Source of the DNA: Epichloe hybrida
Taxonomy: Eukaryota; Ascomycota; Sordariomycetes; Hypocreales; Clavicipitaceae
Direction of reading: 5' to 3'
Assembly: GCA_019022495.1 (NCBI GenBank)
Contig: JAFEKR010000006.1
Coordinates: 2,356,001 to 2,420,000, forward strand
DNA length: 64,000 bases
The notes under the pieces were generated by a model. That model was given only the letters and a program-made list of their open reading frames with translations, did not search any database and was not told the origin of the DNA. Below are positions 48,001-60,900 of this stretch, piece by piece. The translations under genes and the position numbers were made by a program. The stretch's first letter is position 1. Each line of letters opens with the position of its first letter.

Positions 48001-49989
48001 GGCTTACCTAGGATTTCTATAGGGGATAACCCTTTAGAGGGGGAAAATGATTTAGATTAACAACATCTAGATCAAGGTTCAAAGGATTACCCTATAGACA
48101 ACATAGGTATCCCTATAGGTCAAGAAAAACCACCTACAGGCCCTAAAGAACCCCCTAAAGGCTTAATTCCAGCGGATCCCATACAGGCGCAGCCTATAAC
48201 TCAACCAGGAAATCAGATTTCGACTTCAGACCTTGATTTTAACAAAATTATCGATTTCAACCCTAATATTGACCCTATGGATGTTAATATTAGTTCCCCT
48301 TCTTCTCTAGATTTCATAAAAGAAATCTACTTTAAGGTACGGGAGAAGCTAAAGGAAAAGAATCCTATTAGCCCCGAGCCTAAGACCTGGAAGCAGGCTA
48401 TATCTAGCCCTGAAAGGGATAAATAGATAGAAGCCACGTACAAGGAATACGAATAGCTTCTAAAGGCTAGTACTTTTAAATTTATAGGGAAAGATCAAAT
48501 CCCTAAGGGCTAAAAAGTACTAAAGAATAGGCTTATTTATAAGCTTAAAAAGGATAAAGAAAATAATCCTTTAAAATATAAGGCTTAACTCATTGCTAAG
48601 GGATTCATGCAAATCGAAGGCCTAGATTACCTAGAGACCTTCGCTGCCACAAGCATTCCCCCTAGCTAGAGGATTTTACTAGCCCTAGCAGCTTGGAATA
48701 ACTAGGAAATCAAACAAATCGATTTTATAGGAGCTTTTCTTAATAGTAAGCTATAATAACAGATTTATATGGTTATTCCAGAAGGGTTTATTGAATTCCT
48801 TAAGGCAAATCCTAAACTAGCTAAATTAGCTAGAAGTTTTGGCTAGAAACCTTCTAAAGATCAAGTAATTTTATAACAGAAGTCTTTATATAGCCTAAAA
48901 CAAAGCTTAAGGGAATAGCAACAAGCGCTAATATTAGTGCTTAAATCCCTAGGATTTAACCCTTCAATATCTGACCCAGCTATCTTCTTTAATCCTTTAA
49001 CCAAAACCTTTGTCATTACGTACGTTAATGACTGTCTTCTAATTGGACCGGATTTATCTTATATCCAAAGGCTTAAAAAGGAACTTCATAAAGTCTATCC
49101 AATAGAAGATAGGGGGCCTGCTGAATTCTTCTTAGGGGTTTAAATCATACGAGATAGGCCTAATAGAATACTAAAAATTCATTAATCTTAGTATATATTA
49201 GAAGCCTTAAAACGATTTAATATGCTAGATAGTAAGCCTATTAGTATACCTCTTCAGCCAGGCGTTTTAGCTACGCAAACAACTAAGCTTTTAATAGCTA
49301 GCGAAATCAAGCTTTATCAGTGTATTATAGGGACTATAATATACCTAATGTTACTTACAAGGCCTAATACAGCTTTCACGCTACAGTGGTTATCTACTGC
49401 ACTAGCTAGCCCTTATATAGAACACCTAAAAGCAGCTAAAAATCTGCTAAGGTATCTATTAGGGACTAGATTCCTTGCTATTATTTATAGGGGAGACCCT
49501 AAAGGTTTAGTTAGCAAAAGCCTAATAGGTTATTATAATAGTGATTTTGCAGGGGATAAAAAGACCTCAAAATCAACCTATGCTTATCTATTCAAGCTAG
49601 CTAGCGGACCTATTAGCTAGAAATCAAAGAAAGCTAGTACAATAGCTCTATTAACACTAGAAGCTAAAGCTAATGCTATCTACAAGACCTTCCGGGAGCT
49701 TTAGTGGCTTCAGGGCTTATTTAAGGAGCTAAAAACCCCTATTTCTCCCCCTATCCAGATATATTACAATAATCAAGGAGCTATAACTACTGCTTATAAC
49801 CTTGCTTTACATAGTCGTATAAAGCATACATTACTAAAGTTTAACTATATTAGGCAATAGGTTTTAGAGGGTTTAGCTAAGATTGAATATCTAGATACGA
49901 AGTCAATGCCTGCAGATAGTCTTACGAAACCTCTTTCTAGACCTCTTTATCAGGCTTTTATTAAGCTTTTAGGGCTTAATAATTATTAA
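45034..49989 (+). pseudogene. Element G gag-pol polyprotein, one frame of 1651 codons with nonsense codons
   Basis: From ATG 45034 to TAA 49989 the whole polyprotein stays in one frame with no frameshift found; only TAA/TAG at Gln/Trp positions interrupt it. In order: gag (about 45034-46100, Lys-rich end, no clear zinc knuckle); Ser-rich linker; protease YNTGSTIHI at 46318 (DTG is now NTG); GAG-pre-integrase HVRLGHLGL then CIACD (about 47110-47230); integrase core about 47286-47640, with HFNGG where relatives have HSDNG/HFDGG and the Glu in NGLAERLIRT kept; RT about 48490-49140 with ITYVNDCLLIG (YVDD is now YVND); RNase H about 49222-49980 with LEAKANAIYK and PADSLTKPL. The gag-pol fusion without frameshift is usual for copia. 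Inactive as it stands. Confidence 0.93.
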
Positions 49990-50195
49990 ACCAATAACTA
50001 ATTCCCTTTAACAGGGAACTAAAAACAACGTTAAAAAGGGAGCTATATTTAACAATAGCTAGGAATTTAAAAAGGGGGTCTTTTATTTTTCCTGTTTTTC
50101 CCTTTTATCTATTATTATTAAAAGTTGTTGTTTTTACCCTATAGTCTCTTTATACACTTCTAATTGCTTTAAATGTAATTCTTTTGTAGAGGGGG

Positions 50196-51011
50196 TGTTA
50201 AAAATAAGACCTATTTTTAGCCCTTTTCTAGTTAAAGAACCTTCTTATTACTAGCTTGCTTTATAAGTCTAATAGCTACACTGCAGCTATTAACGGTCGC
50301 AAGGGCAGCTATTAATGGCTACGTCGCAGCTGTTAATAGCTATAACTAACTGTGTGGATAACTAATTAGTTAATTGCGTTATAGCTACAAGTGTGGCTAT
50401 AACCACGCTACTAGTAATTAGGTAAGCTAGGGTAATGTAAGCTAGGGTAACGTAAGCAGGTTACCCTACATATAACTTACCCTATAGCTATCTTTAATAA
50501 TGATTTTCTCTTTATCTAGAGGTTATATAAAAGTTTTATATATAGCAAATTAAAGCTTAAAGATAGGGCTTTCTCTTTATATAAGGTTATTTTTTAGACT
50601 AAAAGTTAGTGCATATGGGTTACTAGCTAGTATAGTGGTAAGTTAATTTTTTGGTTTTTGTATACAAATGAATTTTACGGAAAATTAAAAGTGGCCCGTA
50701 AGACCCCGTTAGCGGCCCGGATCCACCAATACAGTCAGTAGGTCTATGAGAGAAAGAAGATCTTTTTAACTAGCTAGATAGCTAGTCCTCTCAACCAATA
50801 ATAGCCACATTACCTGTACAATGTATCTAAAATCAATTCTATTGCTCTATAAGATATTATAAAAGTAATCTAAATTGAATTCTATTAGTTAATAACTACT
50901 ATAACCTTCCGTTGTGTTGCGTTAATTAATTTAACGTTGCAGCCCTATTAGTCCCTAACCGTAGAGCTTGCACCCGTACAGCTATTGCTAGCTGGTAACT
51001 AGCTCCCTACA
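50196..51011 (+). repeat. 3' LTR of element G (816 bp)
   Basis: Starts TGTTAAAAATAAGACC and ends GCTCCCTACA. It differs from the 5' LTR almost only by C/T and G/A changes, with its first 200 bp more altered than in the 5' copy. Confidence 0.96.
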
Positions 51012-52184
51012 TTTTAATAATACTCTTAGGGTCTTTTAGGGGTAATAGTTAGAGCCTTACTATTACTAGTAGCCTTTACTCTTATAAAAGGTCTAGATTC
51101 CTTTACTATCTTTAACTATAAAAGGAATGTTACTAATTTATTATTTTTATTACTAATTAAGCTCCTGTATTTGCCTATTACTATTATAAGGTTCTTCTTT
51201 TATATTTTAGAAGCATTATTACTCTAATAAAATTAAAAGATTATAAAAACAGGAAAAATAGAAGAAAAAGCAGTAGGAGTAGTAAAAGCAGTAATAAGAA
51301 TAAATTAATAGAGATAAAGAAAGTAATAGAAGTTCTAAAAGTAACTAGAAAATAATAGGAAAAGTAATAAGGGAATAATAGGAATTACTACTTCCTATTT
51401 TTTATAAAAAGGAAGGATAGAGGTAATCTCTCTCTCTTACTAATAAGCATAGGGTAAATAGCACTAAGAGTAAAGGGGGCAAAAAATAAGTAGTAAATGC
51501 TTATAAGGAGAGATTAAAGGTCTATTAGAAGGTAATATATTAAAGGGAATTTATAGGTAAGTTAGCTAGCTTAGCTAAGGTTATTTAACATTAGGTTTAA
51601 AATAAATACCTTATAGCAATAGATTTAGTTAGTTAGTTAGTTTTCTTATAATAGATAATAAAATCAATAATTAATAATAATATCCTAGATAGATATAATG
51701 AAGTTATATCCCTTAGCCTAAGGGTTAATAAATTAATTCCTTAGAAGCCTAATAAGCCTATAACCAGGATTCTAGTCTCTTCCTTTAGCATACTTATATA
51801 GTTATACCTCTTTACTATAATAACTATTATAGTATAACAAGGGGTAGTAGTAGTAGTATTTATAGAAATATCTCTTCTTATAATACCTAGCTTATTTATA
51901 GTTATAAAGTTAACTACTAATTAGTGTTAGTTACACTAAGGTCTTGCGTAAGTATAAGGGTAATCCTATATAATTAAAGTTAATAATAGTTAGTTAGCTA
52001 GCTAGGAAAGAGAGAGAAGAGAGGGAAAGTCTAGATGCTAGAAAAGTAAGCGAAATCCGTATGTAAGGCAAAAGAGAGGGTGGCAAATTAATATAGCTAA
52101 TCATATCGCGTGCATTGCGCCAGACCCACAATTAGTCTAGTCTTTAGCTATGATTAAACTAATGAAGATCCGAAGGAATTAACA
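51012..52184 (-). mobile_element. Element H: truncated A/B-family copia copy, 5' LTR and leader only
   Basis: 51012-51924 matches element A at about 29805-30724, and 51925-52184 (260 bp) is its 5' LTR, starting TGTTAGTTACACTAAGG and ending CCGAAGGAATTAACA. Same orientation as A. The rest of the element is missing beyond the G junction. The right flank starts ATTAC; no left partner can be tested. Confidence 0.88.
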
Positions 52185-52313
52185 ATTACTAAAGAACTTT
52201 AATAATAGTAATACAAGTAAAAGTAACTTATAATATAGTAAATATTAAAAAATAAGTTAAACCTAGTTAAATTTCATTATAAGATTCTATTATAATATTA
52301 CTAAAGACCTCTA
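52185..52313. other. AT-rich host sequence between H and D2
   Basis: 129 bp of unassigned AT-rich DNA. Its last five bases, CTCTA, would be the left TSD of D2. No gene. Confidence 0.5.
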
Positions 52314-54497
52314 TGTTAGAACAAAGGTGATATTAATCGCGCGTCGCAGCCGCAATTACCCGGCAAAAGCTCGGGCCGCGCGCGGACCCCACACGTTACT
52401 CATAACCTAGCACGTTGATTAGCTAGGAAATGTAAGGACACAAACGCATAACCCCTTTTCCCTTTATGTATTATAACTTCTAGCTTTTTACCTCTCTTTT
52501 TAAACAACTAAATTAATCATAACAATAGATAACGTAGCCTAGAATAGATAATCAATAACAATACTATTCTTTAGGCTTACGACTATATTACATATTAAAT
52601 TCAATACCCTATGAATCTAACACTAATTAGTAGTTACCTTCACAGATAACCATGTAGTCTTCGAACACCGCAGATTAGCAAGGTTAATTAGAAGAGGTAG
52701 CTTATCTAACAATAACTCGCCCTATGAAATAGGAGGGCTAAGTTATACTAATAGAAAGGTATAATATAGCTCTCTTCTTACTTTAGTATTAATATCTATA
52801 TCTATATAGACTCTAAAACAATAAAGAAAGGTTTAACACTAGTAGCTAAGCTATCCCCTTGTCTTTCTTTATTATATGTTCTATTACGCATTTAAAGTTA
52901 ACCACCTTGCCTTACAATCCTTTATATCTAAAACACGTTACATAATCATAGTTATACCCCTTTTCTTCTTATATTATAAGATTTACCTCCCTTAATTAAT
53001 TAGAATATTAGATGCAGCTAGACTATCTAGGACCTCTAGTTAATTTAGAGTTCCTAGCAAGACTAATAGCTATAATGATACTATGGAAGGCATTAAAACA
53101 GGAGATGATAATAAATACCTTAATAAAGGAAAAACCCCTATTTACACTAACCTATACCCTTATATCTTTATAAGGCTTTAATAATATATTATAAAAGAAT
53201 TACTCTAATAAATAGAAAGTTCTAAATATAAAGAGATGAAAATACCTAAGGAAATCAGTCTCTATATCCTTATAAAGACTAAATAATATAAGGAGTAAGG
53301 GTTATTTAGAAGAACACTATTCTCTGAATTTAGCAATAACTTCTACGAATAGTTAAGGGATAAGTTTGCGGAAGGAAGAGACCTTTTATAGAATGGACTT
53401 TAAGACTATCTCCTTTATAATAGAGTATATATAACTATTAGAAGAGGCACTAAGATAGTAAATAACCTTAAAGAAGTAGTAAACTAAGAAGAATTTAGAT
53501 TTTAAACTCTTAAAGAAATTAAAAAGGCTAGGAAGAAGTATATAGGCTTCTAAAAGAACTTATAGAATGAAGAGTTTTTCTATAATTTACTAGATAATAG
53601 TAATGTTAGAACTAGGCAACCTACCCTATTACCCTATTTATTAGTATAATTACTATTAAAAGGATTAATAAGCTAGACTCCCCTAGGAAGACTAAGTTAA
53701 TCCCCTCTAGGAAGGCCTAGTTAATCTCCCCTAGGAAGGTTAATTAACCTAGAGTTAAGACTGCCTAAGGATACTATTTGTAAGTATTTATAGGTAACTC
53801 CCTTGCCTATACCTTTACTAGAGGCAAGTTAGTAGTATTACCCTAGTAACACTGCTAATAATACCCCTAAGTAGGAGAGTTACTAATAGAGGTAACCTAT
53901 GCTATCTAGGGCTAGGAGTGCCCCTGTTAGCATAGCTTAAGGAGCTATAATTCCTCCTTCCTAATATAAGGAAGAGGAGGATTAGAGGGAATAATAAGCC
54001 CTAAGGGTGCTACCTATAAAGCTACCCTCTTACTTCCTAAAAACCTTACTACCCCTTTTATAGATATAAAGGGAAATACCTAGAGGACCCTTATAGACCT
54101 AGAGACCTTTGCTAAAGTAGATTATTAACCTATCTAAGGTATACCCTAAAGAATAACTCTATAGCGCTAATAACTATAATATCCTTAAATTAAAGCTTTA
54201 AATATTCCGCAAAAAGTGTAAGTTACTTAATATCTAGCCTAAATAAGCTAGTTATGCTTTTAAGGTTATACTTAAAGGTAAAGCACTATAATACTATATA
54301 GACTACCTCTCTAAACCTAGATAACTATAAGATCTCCTTATGCTTGTTAGCTATATAAGAGAATAATTTAAAACTAAGGATATATAGTAAAGATATCTGC
54401 TAGAGTGGAATAATACTTCCCTATAAGGAATAGCAAATAATAACCTAAGTAAGTTAATGATTAAATGCTTTAATAAACTTATAGAAAGACTAGCTAT
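52314..54497 (+). mobile_element. Element D2: second D-family copia copy, truncated by I
   Basis: 5' LTR 52314-52622 (309 bp, TGTTAGAACAAAGG to GAATCTAACA), then 1.9 kb of leader and gag matching 11850-13744 of D. It stops at GAAAGACTAGCTAT (54497), where D continues and D2 instead runs into element I. No 3' part is seen in the window. Gag is full of TAA/TAG. Confidence 0.9.
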
Positions 54498-54995
54498 TGT
54501 GTGCCTTAAGATGCGCGCCTAAAAACGCGATCACGATGATAAGTGCTAGGGCTCAAGGATAGGGATATCACAACAAGGGGATGACAATATTAGTCATCTT
54601 GGCAAGAGGATCAATTAATCTATAAAGGGACCACATATAGCTAGATTCTACAAGAGCCACTACGAACAACTAAATTCTTACTTTTACCCTACCCTTTTGC
54701 TTTGGCTAATACTAATAGCTTTAGCTGATATTAACTCTTACTTCGGCTGATATTGGATCTGATATTATGAAATATGTATTAAGAAGAATCCCCCCCCCCC
54801 TTCTCTAATTAAAACGCCGTTTCCGATCCGACAGACTATTTAATCTAGGATATCTCTATACGATAAGATAGTCCTAGCCGTTGTTGTAATCGATATCGTC
54901 AAGTTGATCGACCCCTCTATTGTGTGTAGGCTCTAGAGCTACTCGCGATCATGGGCTAGCATTGTGTCTTTTAGGGTGTTGTTTTCTACTTAACA
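54498..54995 (+). repeat. Probable 5' LTR of element I (498 bp)
   Basis: Left edge set by the junction with D2. Right edge set by TAACA followed by a GGTGGAGAAACG-like stretch shared with 7990-8005. Contains CTTCGGCTGATATTGGAT (also at 9706) and a C12 run near 54790. Only one copy is in the window, so the right edge is provisional. Confidence 0.6.
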
Positions 54996-54999
54996 AAAC

Positions 55000-57900
55000 T
55001 AGTAGAGAAACGTGGTCTTGAACCCCTAGGACTTCCGCTTTCTATTTGATCTACTACAGACTAAGATTAATTAAAAGCGTGCTTTTTTAGCTATAACCTA
55101 TAGCTAATACCAAACTGTTTACACAAAGACCCCCTTATTTTATTATTCCCTACAACGTAGCATAGACTAGAAGCCTAGCCCTAGACTATACAAGGGCTAA
55201 GGCGCTAGCTTTAGACTAGTTAATCTAGAAAAACCAAGCTAGATTAAGGATAGGAGACTATGTTCTATAGAGGCGTTAAAAGGAAGGCTAGCTAGCTTAG
55301 GAAAGTATATTACAAATACTAGCTAAACTATTACCCCCTTGCTAAGAACCTTTAAATACAAGAATACGGAATAGGAACCGCTATCTAGCGTCACAAGCTA
55401 TTTAATCTTAGGACCTATAGCTAATTTTGCGATAATTTAGCTATGTATTAGGGTCTTATGGTTAATTACAAAGAGCTATATAATCACACTCCTAATTTTC
55501 GCTTATAGACTATTTATAACTATAGATATTGCCCCCCTAGAAGATTTCTTTTAAAAGATTCTTTTAATTACTAAAGTTTTTATTTAAGCACTTATCTATT
55601 TACAAGATTAATTACAAGTACTATCACTAGACTCTATGTCTGATTGTTTGTCTTTACATTCCTGCTAGCTAAGCAAAGCAAGGTTAATTAAGTAGCCAAG
55701 TCATCTAAGGGATACTTAGGATCTATTAATGCTAGAACCCCTAGTTACTAGTAAGGAACTATCTAATCTCAAAATGGTTTCTACGCTAACTTATTCCTAC
55801 TCTAATAATTAATTAGGGAAGGACCCTAATAATAAAGGAAAATCTTTAGGACCTCTTAACAGGCTTAATACCAAATCTTTTATAAAAATCCTTAGAGAAA
55901 TAATAGCTTGCTAAACTTCCCTTATTATAATACAGAATAGGTATAATGTTCAGTAGTTTACGGGGGAAAATATAGTAGATTTTATTAAGGATTTTAAAGC
56001 TAAGATAAAAGCAATGTGTATCCCTAAAAAGGATTAGCAAAAAATGCTTAAACGCAATGTTAACCCCTAGGTCTGATAGGTGGTTAAGATACTAATAGTA
56101 TTATGCACTTAGGAAGAGTTAAAGAATAAAATACTCCTTTAGTTTAATACTATAAGCTAGGATTAAATAGAAAGCGCTTGTAGATAACTTAAAGACCTTA
56201 ACCTAATATAACTAAAGTCTATTAAGGAAACCTATTACTAGCTATAAAAGCATTAAGCTTTAATGTTAAACGCAGACCCCATAGAATAAAGAACTACTAT
56301 AACATAGTCTAACTATATTTATAAGGCCCTCCTAGAGTATTTAATCTTAAGCTTTATGGATTAAAAGGGGTTTACCCATGAAGAAATTCTAGTTATAAAG
56401 TATAAACTACTCTAGACAAAGCTTAACGCATATATTTATATATAATTAGAGCTTAGATATAGGGACCCTGAAATCTCTAACTTAGAAGGGTACCTATTAG
56501 ATAATGTAAAGTTAAACCTAAGGAGTTAGAGACTATTTAATCTACTTACACTTAGTAATTATTAGACTAACTAAGGGAACCATCTAGTGTAAACTAAGTC
56601 TTTAGGATATGATAAGAAGAATGTCACCTTTGATGATAAGGTAATAAAGGATAAAGGTCCTAAGATAGCTAAATACTAAGATTAAATGGATAATTTAATA
56701 AAGTAGTTAGCTGAGTTGAAAATCATAGTCATAGCCTAAGCAGGAAAGGAAATTAACATTACAAAGCAGCTTAAAAGAAAGTATAACAGCAACCCGTAAC
56801 ACTAGTAACGGAATTACTAGCTAAATAGCATTAGACTATTTGATTAAGATAATAAATACATTTTTGAAATCAATGTAATAGCTAGATAAGGCCACTAGAT
56901 AAACCACTATTACTACTACAATAGTAATTCCTATTTAGCTATAAAGTGTAACACGCTAGGATTTAATAAGATATTAAAGTTCGCTATTTACAACCTAGCT
57001 ATCTGTATTTTAGTAATTAGGGATAACATAAGACAACATATTATACTACCTATCCTACTTTCGAAGTTCCTTTAGATTAGTAGCTACGCGCGTAGGCTAG
57101 CTATATTTTGGGTTAAATACTTCCTAGATAGCAAGATTACCTACATAATCCCTAGGATTAAGGAATATAGTCCTTGTAAAGGTAAAAGCTAGGATATATT
57201 ATTAGACGAATAAGAAATATTTAATCGAATAGAAAGCTAGTTTAACCCCGCTAAATACCGCCTAGAAAGGGAGGTCTAGGTAACGTTAATCTTACGAAGG
57301 GAGCCCTTAGGCATAGTCTTGGCTATTACGTTTAAGAAGTTATACGTGGAAGAAGAGGAGGTAGATAACTATAATAGAAAGATTATAGCCATTAGGGAAT
57401 AAGTAGCGAAGCGGCCGTGAGTTAAAGATGTTACAGAAGAAGATAAATAAGATTATTAAGGCCACGAACAATCCGGATGAGGTAATAATACCTTAAATAA
57501 GGGAAAGAAAGATCCACTAGGCAAGGTTAGGTAAAGGATTTTAGATTAACTATATAATAAGGTCTTCTAGAAGAAGCTTAGAGTACCCTTTTAAGATATC
57601 TACTATATTATACTAATACTAGCAGAAGTAGTTAGTAATAAGTATCTCCTACGGGCAAAAGGCATTAAAGATGTTCGTTATTATAATAGGGATACACTAG
57701 GGCCTATGCCTCCTTTAAGAACATTTAGGGTTAAAACAACTCCGAGACTAATTAATCTAGAGAGCTAGATTAATTCTATTATCCAGACAATAAAGGATGC
57801 TCTTAAAAAGGATAAGAGAAACAAAGCAAAGGCTAAGGTAAATTCACTAAAGATAGCCCTAATGCCCCTGCTAGAAATTAACGCTACCCTATGGGAAAGG

Positions 57901-60900
57901 ATCTAGGAAAGGCTTAGAACTTAAGTATAATAGGATAGAACTTAATAGAATCTAATTAATCCACCTAAAGCAAACTTCATGCTTAACGCAATTATAGAAC
58001 CGCGAGCCATAGTTAACTAGTTACAGGATTTGCTATACTTATAAGTTCGTTTAGATAACCTAGAAGGAGAGCTTCTCCTAGGGCTTATTAACATAGGCTT
58101 ATAAGGAAATGTAATTACTAAAAGCATAGCTAGATGCTTAGGTCTAAAAATCTATCCTATAGACATAATAAACACCACTTTATTCTCCTCGTATAGGATT
58201 AAGATAATTAGGGAGGTTTAGACAAAGCTATATCTAGGAAACATCTAGATACCCACTACCTTCTACGTTAGCCTAGACTCTGTTAATGTAAGCCTAATTC
58301 TAGGAATACTATTTTTTAAGCTATCACAAATATAGTTTAACTATTTAAGAAGTAGTGAACTCTTTGTCTAGTGCCGCTTTAGAGATATTATTATTATCTT
58401 AAGAGTTACAGGAAGTATCTAATAGTAATACACTAACACATAACTAGCCTAGTAACCTACTATTAATATTATTATGTTTAGCTATCCTAAAGTAAAGGAA
58501 GAGAAAGATTAAATAGTTTACAAAGGGTTAGAAGTAAAAATAAGCAATAATAAAGTACTAATCCCTATTATAACTAGAGAAGGGACTGATATCTTCCGAG
58601 AAGTTATTAAGGATGTGATAGTAAACCATAACTAATAACTTAAAGTGGTTGCGGAGGACTTCTAACCCCTAAGGCAGCTAAAACCACCTAATCTTATAAT
58701 AAACATAATGTACAAACGCAAAGCTAATAAGATTTATCTACATAATAATGTGCCTTCTAATAGGTTAACCCTAGAAGGAGACCCTAAATAGAAGACAAAG
58801 AAATAGGAAGAAGCAAAATTACATCTAGATATATCTAGGAAATACAATAAGTATATTACTAGGAGATTTAGCAAGAACCCACGAGGTTTTAGAATAACCT
58901 AGGAGCAGCTAGATTAGATAGTTAAGGGGGTGCAAGAATATTTAACATAAGAAGAAGTTAATGTTTTTAAGGAAATCCTTTATAACTAAGAAGTAGCGCT
59001 AGCGTAGGACTTATCTAAGTGTAGAAAAGTTAACCTACTAGTAGCACCACTACAAGTCATTAAGGTTATTAAGTATAAGGCATAGTAAGCTAGTTTTATC
59101 CTAATACCTCTTAGGTTACAAGGGAAACTAGTTAATCTATTAAAGAAGAAGTTAAAGTATAGGTATCTAGAAGAAAGCTATGGTTCTTATAGGAACCCTT
59201 ACTTTCTTATTATAAAGAAGGACAAAGGGATTTGCCTAATCCTATTAGCTACTAAGTACAACAAAGTTACAATACGTAACGCGCTAATCCCTTAAGGAGC
59301 GGAGGTATTTAGCGAGAGCTTTGCAATATACAAGATCTTGTCTATTATTAATCTTTTATTAGGATATAATTAAGTGGAATTAGCGAAGAGAAGTAGAGAC
59401 ATAACTATGATTTCTACTATGATTAGCCTTTTGTGACTTTACTACCTGCCACAGGGAGCCACTAACTTAGTAGCCTAATTCATTAGGATTATTAGCCGAA
59501 TCCTGTTTGACTTAATCCCTGAAATTTGCGTACCCTTTCTGGATAATATTGCTATTAAGGGGCCGACCACGACGTACGATAAAGAAGAAATTATGCCTAG
59601 AGTGCGCAGATATGTAATAGAGCATTTAATTAACATTAATAAAGTTTTAGTTAATATTAAACTCTCTAGTTACATAGCTTTAGTAGCTAAGTTAAAATTC
59701 TGCTAGAAGTTAGCTAAAATCGTGGGATTTATGTGCGGGATAAATGGACAAAAACTAACTAAGGCAAAGATTATAAAGATTCTAGATTGGAAAGTTTGCC
59801 AAGATCTATTAGAAGTGCAATCTTTTATTAGATTAATAGGAGTTTACTATATTTAGGTTAAGCACTACACATAGAAGGCAAGACCACTAGTGATTTTACT
59901 GCGGAAGATAATGGAATAGAAATAGGGACTAGAGCAATAAGAAGCCATGGACATTTTAAAGAAGGTAATAACTATGGCCCTAGTTCTTGTTTTACTTAAT
60001 CTTAGACTAGGCTTTAGGGAAATTATCCTTATGGTAGACACAAGCTTACTAGGATAAGGAGTAGTATTACTATAAATTATTAATAGTAAACGCTATCCTA
60101 TTTAATACAAGAGCGGTGTCTAGACTATTACTAAGGCTAAGTATAACGTAACTAAAAGAGAATGCTAAGTAGTTATTTATACGTTAAGAAAACTACGAAT
60201 TCACCTTTACGGAGTTCCCTTTACATTAGAAATAGATTTATAAGTCCTAGTACACTAGCTTAACAGAGCTGTTAACAATATGCCTAGAGCTCTTATTACA
60301 CAATAGATAAGCTACATACTGCTGTTTAATTTTTTAGTGTAACATATCCCTAGTAAGAAGAATAGAATCGCTAATGCCCTATCTAGAAAAGGCCCTAGTC
60401 CATTAGATCAATTAGATTAAGAAGTTAAAGGAGACATTAAAGACTTTATTAACCTATATCTCAATAGTATTAAGATAAAAGAAAATAGTAAGAAGGACTA
60501 TTCGCAGGAGATACAATAGGTAATTAATTTCTTATCCACCCTCTAAAGACTAATTAATCTTAGTACTAAGGACTATAGGAAGCTTTATAATAAAGCAAAG
60601 AAGTTTTACCTAGAAAATAGATGCCTGTGGAAAAGACTAATAGGAATTATAAAAGGACTAGCATTAGTTATTAATATTCCTAAGTAGCAACGCATAATAG
60701 TTAAAGCTATCTACGAAAAACTTAGTCATAAAGGCATTAAGGTAGTCTTCTAAGCGACAAAACAGTAGTACTAGTGGAAGGGACTCTAGAACATAACTTA
60801 AGAGATGCTAACCTATTACGAGATATGTTAAAAGTTTGCGCCTTAGTAACCTCAAGAACTATCTATACCAGTTGCACTAGGGAACCTAATAAGTAAGATC

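Larger units (their letters stand above)
43914..51011 (+). mobile_element. Element G: Ty1/copia retrotransposon with 816-bp LTRs
   Basis: 5' LTR 43914-44729 and 3' LTR 50196-51011, both exactly 816 bp with TG..CA ends. Primer-binding site 44738-44748, purine tract AGAGGGGG 50188-50195, and a gag-pol reading frame 45034-49989. The left flank is element F, the right flank an A/B-family fragment (H), and the 5-bp flanks (AGAGT and TTTTA) do not match. It is the least decayed autonomous element in the window. Confidence 0.95.

Noticed and set aside
43909..51016. A shifted LTR boundary giving element G a TSD
   Set aside because: With TG..CA ends both LTRs are 816 bp; AGAGT cannot be turned into TTTTA by RIP-type changes.
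55846..56040. 64-residue minus-strand frame in element I
   Set aside because: It is on the strand opposite to gag-pol and matches no family.
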